In this document: positions 1 to 4,328 of the stretch, one piece after another
Layout of the letters: every line of letters starts with the position of its first letter
Position numbering within the stretch: the stretch's first letter is position 1
From: Chloroflexota bacterium
Lineage (GTDB): Bacteria; Chloroflexota; Anaerolineae; DTPP01
Length of the DNA: 8,387 nucleotides
Assembly (NCBI GenBank): GCA_012514615.1
Contig: JAAYZY010000422.1
Location: forward strand, 1-8,387
Direction of reading: 5' to 3'
Made by a program: the position numbers and the translations under genes
Notes under the pieces: model-generated
Seen by the model: the letters and a program-made list of their open reading frames with translations, nothing else
What the model was told of the DNA's origin: nothing
The model's database searches: none

Positions 1-94
1 AACGGCGCCGACGAAGCCGCCTCTTGGCCAAGGGAGACCTCACCCTCCCCTTCTGCTCTTCACCCGGCAGGGTGTCCTGGCCGGAGGAGCTCAT
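1..94 (-). CDS. Possible N-terminal fragment of an unidentified protein running off the left edge
   Basis: An ATG at 94-92 on the minus strand opens a frame that stays open to the window edge (about 31 codons). The same frame has a stop shortly upstream and no other start, so this ATG would be the true start. The peptide begins MSSSGQDTLPGEEQ and becomes very basic (many Arg/Lys). It has no recognisable motif. A purine-rich AAAGG abuts the start codon too closely to be a good ribosome-binding site. It lies 39 bases after the stop of the molybdenum enzyme on the same strand, so it could be the next gene of that operon. It does not resemble the start of a DmsB-type iron-sulfur subunit. The evidence is only an open frame in GC-rich DNA, where open frames arise easily by chance. 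Confidence 0.25.
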   Translation of the reverse strand, partial: MSSSGQDTLPGEEQKGRVRSPLAKRRLRRRR

Positions 95-133
95 CCTTTC
101 ACTCTGGTTGGACCAGATACGGGGGGGCGCCCA

Positions 134-2236
134 CTACGGCTGCGCCTTGTCCACCTCCACAACCGTGGAGTGGCTGCGAGTGCCGAGGCTCGGCTGGGTG
201 CCTTCGGTGGAGGTGAGCACGTTGGCCGAGCCAGCGACCTCTGCGCCATCGGGGGCGAGCGCCGGCCACACGCCCTCCAGCAGGCAGACCACCCCCGGCA
301 TGATCCGCTCGGTGACGGCGCCAGGCCGCCGCACCCGGCCCTGCGCGCTACGGATCACCACTTCGTCTTGGTTGGCGATGCCCCGCAGCGCAGCGTCTTC
401 CGGGTGCAGCCAGACGTTCTGCTCCTCCCGCTCCCGCATGGCCGGGACGTTGCTGTTCTGGGAGTGCACCCGGTAGCGGGATTTGGGCGTGATGAGCCGC
501 AGCGGGTATTCCGCCGTGGTGGGCAAGACGCGACTCTCCGGAAGCGCCGAGCCGCCAGTCCGCTCGGCGTAGGCGGCGGCAAGGAGCTCCACCTTGCCCG
601 AAGGGGTGTCCAGGGGGTGAACGGTGGGCTCGGCGGCGAAGGCAGCCAAACCCACCCGCATCTGGTCGGCGCCCCAGTACAGGCCGGTGCGGCGGAACTC
701 CTCAGGGTCGGGCACTTCGGAGGCGGCCAGGAACGCCTCCAGCCACTGCCGAGCCTCCCGCCCCTCGCTGAAAGCGGGTCCGAATCCCAGCCGCTCGGCC
801 AGATCCCAGAGAATATCGTAATCGTTTCGCGCCTGCCCCTGGGGGGGCGCAGCTTGGTTGGAGAAGAGCAGGTAGTTGCCTGCCGCCGGGAAGAGAATGT
901 CCTCCCGTTCCAGGAAGGTGGTGGCGGGCAGCACCACATCGCACTGCCGCGCCGTCGGCGTCAGGAAGTAGTCGTGGCAGACGGCAAACTCCAGCTTGGC
1001 GAAGGCCCGCAGGCTCTTGTGGGTATCGCTCCCTTCGGTCACGTAGTTGCCACCCACGTTGTACACTGCCTTGATGTCGCTGGGGAAGCCAGCCGCCCGG
1101 CCCCCCAGGATGGCGTCGGGCCAACGCAGCACCGGGATGGATGCCGACCCCGCCTTGGGCGGTACGGCAACCGAGCCGACCAAGACGCGGGGTAGGCCGT
1201 TGATGAAGTGCCCCCCTGACGTGCCGCCCAACCGTCCCAGGTTGCCCGAGGCCACCTGCAAGGCCACGGCCATGCGCCAGGCGTCTTCGCCCCCCACGGT
1301 GCGCTGGATGGAGAAGCCGGTGATGAGCGCGGCCGGCTTGGTGCGGCCGTAGAGCCGGGCCAACTCCACTATGGCCGGGACCGGGGTCTTGCACCGCGCG
1401 CTGGCCCACTCGGGCGTGCGGGGCACGCCACCCGGCTCCTCCCCGCGGATGCGCTGGCACAGCCATGGGAAGCCGGTGCTCACTCGCTCCGCAAAGGCCC
1501 TGTCAACCAGCCCTTCCTCCAGCCAGACGTAGAGCATGGCCATCATCAAGGCGGTGTCGGTGCCAGGGTGAACCGGGACCCACTGCGTGCCCAACTCCTC
1601 CACGGTGGCCGAGCGCCTCGGGTCCACAACGACCACCGGCACTCCACGGCGACGGGCTTCGGCAATGCGAGCGGCCGTCTCGCAGCCAAAGCGGCAGTCG
1701 GCGATGTTGGCCCCCCACAGCACGATCAACTGCGAGTGCTGGAGCGTGCCAGGGTCAACGCCCACCGCACTAGTGCCCAGCAGGTAGGGGGTGACGAAGT
1801 TGGCCGCGGCCGAGCTGTAGCCGCCGGTGGTGGCTGTGTAGCCGCCGAACAGGCTCAGAAAGCGTTGGGCCAGCTTGCCGGTGTGGTGCAAAGCCCCGCG
1901 GCAGGAGCCAGAGCCGCCAAGGTGCAACACGGCTTCCGCGCCGTGGCGCTCGCGGATGGTCCCCAGCTTCTCCGCCACCAAGCTCAGGGCCTCCTCCCAA
2001 GTGGCCTCTCGGAACTGGCCATCGCCGCGCTCGCCGCTGCGGATCAGCGGCCGGGTCAGGCGGTCAGGCGCGTACAGTGTGTTGGGCATGCCAAAGCCCT
2101 TGACGCAGCCGGCCATGTAGGGACCGCCCAGGGGATTGTTGCCGATGCGTTCCACGCGGCCATCCCGCACGTAAGCGAGCAAAGGACAACCGCCGCCGCA
2201 GTCTTTGTTGCAGGAGACAGGGATCCGTTCAAGCAT
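134..2236 (-). CDS. Molybdopterin/[4Fe-4S] oxidoreductase, DMSO-reductase family (cytoplasmic, DmsA/BisC-like)
   Basis: A 700-residue catalytic subunit of the DMSO-reductase (MopB) family, which holds a bis-molybdopterin-guanine-dinucleotide Mo/W centre for two-electron redox reactions. The N-terminal iron-sulfur domain has Cys9-x3-Cys13-x3-Cys17 and Cys44, the spacing used by DmsA-type enzymes. Cofactor-binding blocks follow: VVDPRRSATVEELG, HPGTDTALMMA, then CDVVLPATTFLERED. The C-terminal dinucleotide-binding domain covers roughly residues 585-700 (from LRLITPKSRYRVHSQNSN to NVLTSTEGTQPSLGTRSHST). By position, Ser141 in TGGYSSAAA is the likely metal ligand. The protein starts almost directly at the Fe-S domain with no twin-arginine signal, so it should be cytoplasmic. 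I chose the ATG at 2236 because AGGGGGAGAG lies just upstream; the frame stays open to 2404, but that stretch overlaps a small HTH gene and shows no family similarity. The substrate cannot be told. No Fe-S or membrane partner lies inside the window. Other possibilities are a formate-dehydrogenase-like or thiosulfate/polysulfide-reductase-like enzyme. Confidence 0.93.
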   Translation of the reverse strand: MLERIPVSCNKDCGGGCPLLAYVRDGRVERIGNNPLGGPYMAGCVKGFGMPNTLYAPDRLTRPLIRSGERGDGQFREATWEEALSLVAEKLGTIRERHGAEAVLHLGGSGSCRGALHHTGKLAQRFLSLFGGYTATTGGYSSAAANFVTPYLLGTSAVGVDPGTLQHSQLIVLWGANIADCRFGCETAARIAEARRRGVPVVVVDPRRSATVEELGTQWVPVHPGTDTALMMAMLYVWLEEGLVDRAFAERVSTGFPWLCQRIRGEEPGGVPRTPEWASARCKTPVPAIVELARLYGRTKPAALITGFSIQRTVGGEDAWRMAVALQVASGNLGRLGGTSGGHFINGLPRVLVGSVAVPPKAGSASIPVLRWPDAILGGRAAGFPSDIKAVYNVGGNYVTEGSDTHKSLRAFAKLEFAVCHDYFLTPTARQCDVVLPATTFLEREDILFPAAGNYLLFSNQAAPPQGQARNDYDILWDLAERLGFGPAFSEGREARQWLEAFLAASEVPDPEEFRRTGLYWGADQMRVGLAAFAAEPTVHPLDTPSGKVELLAAAYAERTGGSALPESRVLPTTAEYPLRLITPKSRYRVHSQNSNVPAMREREEQNVWLHPEDAALRGIANQDEVVIRSAQGRVRRPGAVTERIMPGVVCLLEGVWPALAPDGAEVAGSANVLTSTEGTQPSLGTRSHSTVVEVDKAQP

Positions 2237-2273
2237 GTAAGTCTCTCCCCCTAGCGGCGGGCCGGCCCCACGA

Positions 2274-2444
2274 TCAGGCCCCGAACTGACGTAGCTCCGC
2301 CTCATCCATGCCCCAGTAGCGCCGCCGCCAGCGGTAGAGGGTGGCCTCGGCCACATTGTAGGCCCGACACACCTTGGCCACCGGCCTGCCCGACTCGACT
2401 CCATCCAGAATACGGGTGATCTGCCCAGCCTCGTTCCCGATCAT
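2274..2444 (-). CDS. Small helix-turn-helix protein, truncated IS3-type OrfA-like
   Basis: A 56-residue frame starting ATG at 2444-2442, with GGGAG six bases upstream. It reads QITRILDGVESGRPVAKVCR, then AYNVAEATLYRWRRRYWGMD, and ends ELRQFGA. This is the N-terminal HTH of IS3/IS911-type transposase OrfA proteins, whose usual pattern is ...GRPVxxVCRxxxISExTxYRWRxKYGGMD. A full OrfA continues for about 30-40 residues as a leucine zipper and frameshifts into OrfB with the DDE domain. Both are absent here, and downstream comes the molybdoenzyme start, only 37 bases away on the same strand. It may be the remnant of an IS3 element, or a stranded HTH that now acts as a DNA-binding regulator co-transcribed with the oxidoreductase. 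The frame with its own ribosome-binding site is intact. Function is inferred from similarity of the HTH only. Confidence 0.6.
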   Translation of the reverse strand: MIGNEAGQITRILDGVESGRPVAKVCRAYNVAEATLYRWRRRYWGMDEAELRQFGA

Positions 2445-2484
2445 ACCAGACTCCCTCGCTCAGACTGGCAGTCTTCGGGGGGTA

Positions 2485-2839
2485 GGTCGCGAGGCCAAAC
2501 AGCGTCTTGCGTGGGCCAAGCTGTACGAGCAAACGCACAAGGCTGGTCTTGTCTGCCGCCGCTGTGGTGTCTCCCGTCCTACGCTGCGCAAGTGGCGGCG
2601 ACGGTATCAGGTTGAAGGCGTCGACGGGCCGCGGAGTCGCAGCCGGCGTCCTCACCATTCGCCTGGTCAGAAGGTGTTCGCTGAACAAGAGCCGTGGATC
2701 GTGGCGCTGCGCACGCAGCGGCGTCTCGGGGCACGACGCATCCAGAGCGAATCGCAGCGCCATCCATCATGGACTCCACCTCTCGACGGCCACGATCCAC
2801 AAGCATCTGTGCCGGCTCGGCATCAGTCGCTTGCATCTG
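2485..2839 (+). pseudogene. IS481/IS3-like transposase N-terminal fragment, frameshifted
   Basis: The frame starting at 2485 encodes GREAKQRLAWAKLYEQTHKA, then CRRCGVSRPTLRKWRRRYQV, a basic linker (GVDGPRSRSRRPHHSPGQK) and RRLGARRIQSE. This is the N-terminal double-HTH region of IS481-like transposases, which binds the element's inverted repeats. Around 2762-2768 the similarity moves to the next frame, which continues GLHLSTATIHKHLCRLGISR. That needs one extra base (CGC CAT C CAT CAT GGA) relative to an intact gene. No ATG, GTG or TTG start lies just before the conserved part: the nearest upstream in-frame ATG is at 2374, inside the oppositely oriented HTH gene. The whole DDE/RNase-H catalytic domain is missing, because the sequence passes directly into an unrelated IS4-type C-terminus near 2831-2861. 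It is non-functional as a transposase. Confidence 0.75.
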
Positions 2840-3403
2840 GGCAGCCATACCCCCATCTTCACTGATGCCACTGGGCGCCGCGTGACGCTCAATGTGGAGC
2901 TCGGCGCCCAGACCACCTATCATCAACTCAGTTACAGGGGCCAAATGCCAGTCAACGTGGTCGGCGAGTGGCGCAAGGGCCATGCCGAACCACTCTGGGT
3001 CATGTCCAACCTGGATCCTCAACGGGCCATCTCCATCTACCTGGCCCGCACCAAGATCGAAGAGCCGTCCCGAGACCTCAAGGACCTCTTGGCCCTGGAC
3101 AAGATGATACTCCAATCTCAGCAACAGATGGAGAAGATGGCCGCATTGGTGATGATCGCCTTCGCCATCGATCTCTTGGCTGGAGAGGTGATCCGCGAGC
3201 ACCTCTATGGTGACCCCAGCACAGAGACAACCGTCGCCCACGCCACACCCGCCAGCAGCCAACGCAAGTGGCAGCACTATTCTGGCCAGTTCGTCTTACT
3301 CAAGCACAAGCTCTCGCTAGCTCGCGACCCCTTCCGACACCTGATCGCTCTGGCCCCAGCCACCTTCGCTACTATCGCCCAGCCGCCTCCTGTCCGAACC
3401 TAA
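2840..3403 (+). pseudogene. IS4-family transposase C-terminal fragment
   Basis: From about 2861 the frame encodes TDATGRRVTLNVELG, then YRGQMPVNVVGEWRKGHAEP and LWVMSNLDPQRA. It continues into IYLARTKIEEPSRDLK, an exact Y-x2-R-x3-E-x6-K signature of IS4-family DDE transposases; the catalytic Glu codon is at 3059. A hydrophobic helix near MAALVMIAFAIDLLAGE follows, and the frame ends TAA at 3401-3403. The N-terminal part holding the two catalytic Asp residues is absent, so it cannot be active. It runs in frame with the second half of the preceding IS481-like fragment, which makes a chimeric open frame. By eye its base composition is less GC-rich than that of the flanking genes, consistent with foreign origin. 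The octamer GTCCGAAC occurs at 3392-3399 and again at 3404-3411, on either side of the stop. Confidence 0.8.
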
Positions 3404-3426
3404 GTCCGAACATCAGCCACAAAGGC

Positions 3427-3455
3427 TTGACAAGCGCCTGGGCCTGTGGTATGAT
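3427..3455 (+). promoter_or_regulatory. Sigma70-type promoter for the XRE gene
   Basis: TTGACA (3427-3432, perfect -35) is followed by exactly 17 bases and TATGAT (3450-3455, five of six matches to TATAAT). The start site should fall near 3461-3463, giving a leader of about 35 bases before the XRE start codon. The -35 lies inside an 11-base perfect palindrome, GCTTGACAAGC (3425-3435). It begins 24 bases after the stop of the IS4-type fragment, so it may derive from that element's end. Confidence 0.8.
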
Positions 3456-3459
3456 ACGA

Positions 3460-3477
3460 ATAGAACGCTTGTTCTAT
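3460..3477. promoter_or_regulatory. Perfect inverted repeat at the transcription start: probable operator (LexA-box-like)
   Basis: ATAGAAC-GCTT-GTTCTAT is a perfect 7-base inverted repeat with a 4-base spacer, four bases downstream of the -10 and covering the predicted start site, where a bound dimer would block initiation. Its core GAAC-N4-GTTC has the spacing of the LexA (SOS) box of Firmicutes and Actinobacteria. It could equally be the autoregulatory operator of the XRE protein encoded just downstream. The sequence does not decide between them. Confidence 0.65.
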
Positions 3478-3495
3478 CCCGCCAGGAGGTGACTC

Positions 3496-3732
3496 ATGCG
3501 GCCCGGCACCATCGATCGCCAACGGTTTGTGCAGAAGCTCATGGAACTGCAGGGCTACGAGACGCAACTCACCCTGGCCCGGCGGTTGCGGGTGCACCCT
3601 TCCACCATCACCCGCATCTACAGCGGCCAGCGCTCCCCGGGGCTGCGCCTGGTCACCGCCGTCCTGCGCGCCTTCCCCCAGGTGCGGCCCGAGGACCTGG
3701 GCCTGATCCCCCAGAGCCGCGCCCGCCGCTGA
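3496..3732 (+). CDS. Small Cro/C1-type (XRE) HTH DNA-binding protein
   Basis: A 78-residue protein that is almost wholly one HTH_XRE domain: a helix around FVQKLMELQGYE, the HTH core QLTLARRLRVHPSTITRIYS, then GQRSPGLRLVTAVLRAFPQV. This follows the family pattern Q-x2-L-A-x3-x-V-x3-T-I-x2-I-x2-G-x2-x-P. It should bind operator DNA as a dimer in the cytoplasm. The start is fixed by AGGAGGTGA (3484-3492), three bases before the ATG at 3496. A near-consensus promoter and a perfect inverted repeat precede it, which suggests negative autoregulation. No toxin, phage or methylase partner lies on the same strand. Downstream is the convergent macro-domain gene, with 13 bases between the two stop codons. 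It has no separate effector domain. It may regulate itself only, the neighbouring operon, or be a remnant of a mobile element. Confidence 0.88.
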   Translation: MRPGTIDRQRFVQKLMELQGYETQLTLARRLRVHPSTITRIYSGQRSPGLRLVTAVLRAFPQVRPEDLGLIPQSRARR

Positions 3733-3745
3733 ACCGCTGAGTCGC

Positions 3746-4315
3746 CTAGCGCCCCTGCGCCTGCTCCAGCACCTGCTGGGCGAAGAGCGTTGCGGTCTTC
3801 CGGTCGAGGTTGCAGAAGCGCACCTCCCGCAACGAGCTTTCGGGGTGCGCCTGGCAGTAGCGGCGCACCGCGCCCACGATCACCTGGGCCGCCAACGGCT
3901 TGGGGAACCCGAAGATCCCCGATGAGATCCCCGGCAAGGAGACGCTTTGCAGGCGGTGAGCGTCGGCCAAGGCCAGGGCGCTCTGTACTGCGTCTGTCAG
4001 CTTGGCTTCTTCTCCGCCGCTGCCCCACACCGGCCCAACGGCGTGGATGACGTAGCGCGCCGGCAGCCGCCCCGCGCCGGTGATGGCCGCCGACCCAGTG
4101 GGCACCGAGCCGTGGCTTTCCACCCAGCTTCGGCTCTCGGCCTGGATCTCCGGGCCGCCGCGCCGCACATTGGCCCCAGCCACGCCGCCGCCGTGGGCCA
4201 AACTGCTATTGGCGGCGTTGACCACGGCATCCACCGCTTCCTCGGTTAGGTCGCCCTGCACCGCCCGCAGGATCGGGCCGTTGGGCAGCCGCGTTTCAGC
4301 CAGCACCTCGGGCAT
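3746..4315 (-). CDS. Macro-domain ADP-ribose-binding protein / ADP-ribosyl hydrolase (Af1521-like)
   Basis: A 189-residue stand-alone macro domain, which binds ADP-ribose and in many members removes ADP-ribosyl groups or hydrolyses ADP-ribose derivatives. Visible ligand-binding elements are GDLT with Asp22 (adenine contact), VVNAANSSL with Asn36 (distal ribose), the glycine loop HGGGVAGA (residues 41-48), YVIHAVGPVW (88-97), and the diphosphate loop GISSGIFGFP (129-138). After GGG the sequence is VAGAN, as in the archaeal Af1521 type, rather than the VDGAI of MacroD/YmdB-type hydrolases; the Asp needed for catalysis in MacroD enzymes is therefore absent, and activity cannot be assumed. The start ATG at 4315 follows AGGAGG (4328-4323) with a 7-base spacer. 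That Shine-Dalgarno overlaps the end of the upstream phosphotransferase gene, whose stop is 12 bases away, so the two are surely co-transcribed. It converges with the XRE gene. Confidence 0.92.
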   Translation of the reverse strand: MPEVLAETRLPNGPILRAVQGDLTEEAVDAVVNAANSSLAHGGGVAGANVRRGGPEIQAESRSWVESHGSVPTGSAAITGAGRLPARYVIHAVGPVWGSGGEEAKLTDAVQSALALADAHRLQSVSLPGISSGIFGFPKPLAAQVIVGAVRRYCQAHPESSLREVRFCNLDRKTATLFAQQVLEQAQGR

Positions 4316-4322
4316 GGCATTG

Positions 4323-4328
4323 CCTCCT
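4323..4328 (-). promoter_or_regulatory. Ribosome-binding site of the macro-domain gene, overlapping the upstream stop
   Basis: A perfect AGGAGG on the minus strand whose first base is also the last base of the phosphotransferase stop codon. It lies seven bases before the ATG at 4315. The arrangement indicates translational coupling of the two genes. Confidence 0.75.

Noticed and set aside
125..132. GGGCGCCC palindrome after the molybdoenzyme stop as a terminator
   Set aside because: The stem is only 8 bases with no loop and no T-run follows on the minus strand.
170..1195. 341-codon plus-strand open frame opposite the molybdoenzyme
   Set aside because: It is antisense to a gene with clear family motifs, its peptide is a low-complexity Gly/Arg/Pro/Gln-rich sequence without any domain, and such frames are common opposite GC-rich genes.
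2237..2404. Upstream extension of the molybdoenzyme by 56 residues
   Set aside because: The extension has no Tat or other signal, overlaps the small HTH frame, and the ATG at 2236 has a strong Shine-Dalgarno and begins right at the conserved Fe-S domain.
2462..2474. AGACT-GGC-AGTCT inverted repeat as an insertion-sequence end
   Set aside because: A five-base stem is too short to call, and no matching copy is seen near 3403-3420.
3733..3745. Bidirectional terminator between the convergent XRE and macro genes
   Set aside because: The 13-base gap holds no hairpin with a T-run on either strand.
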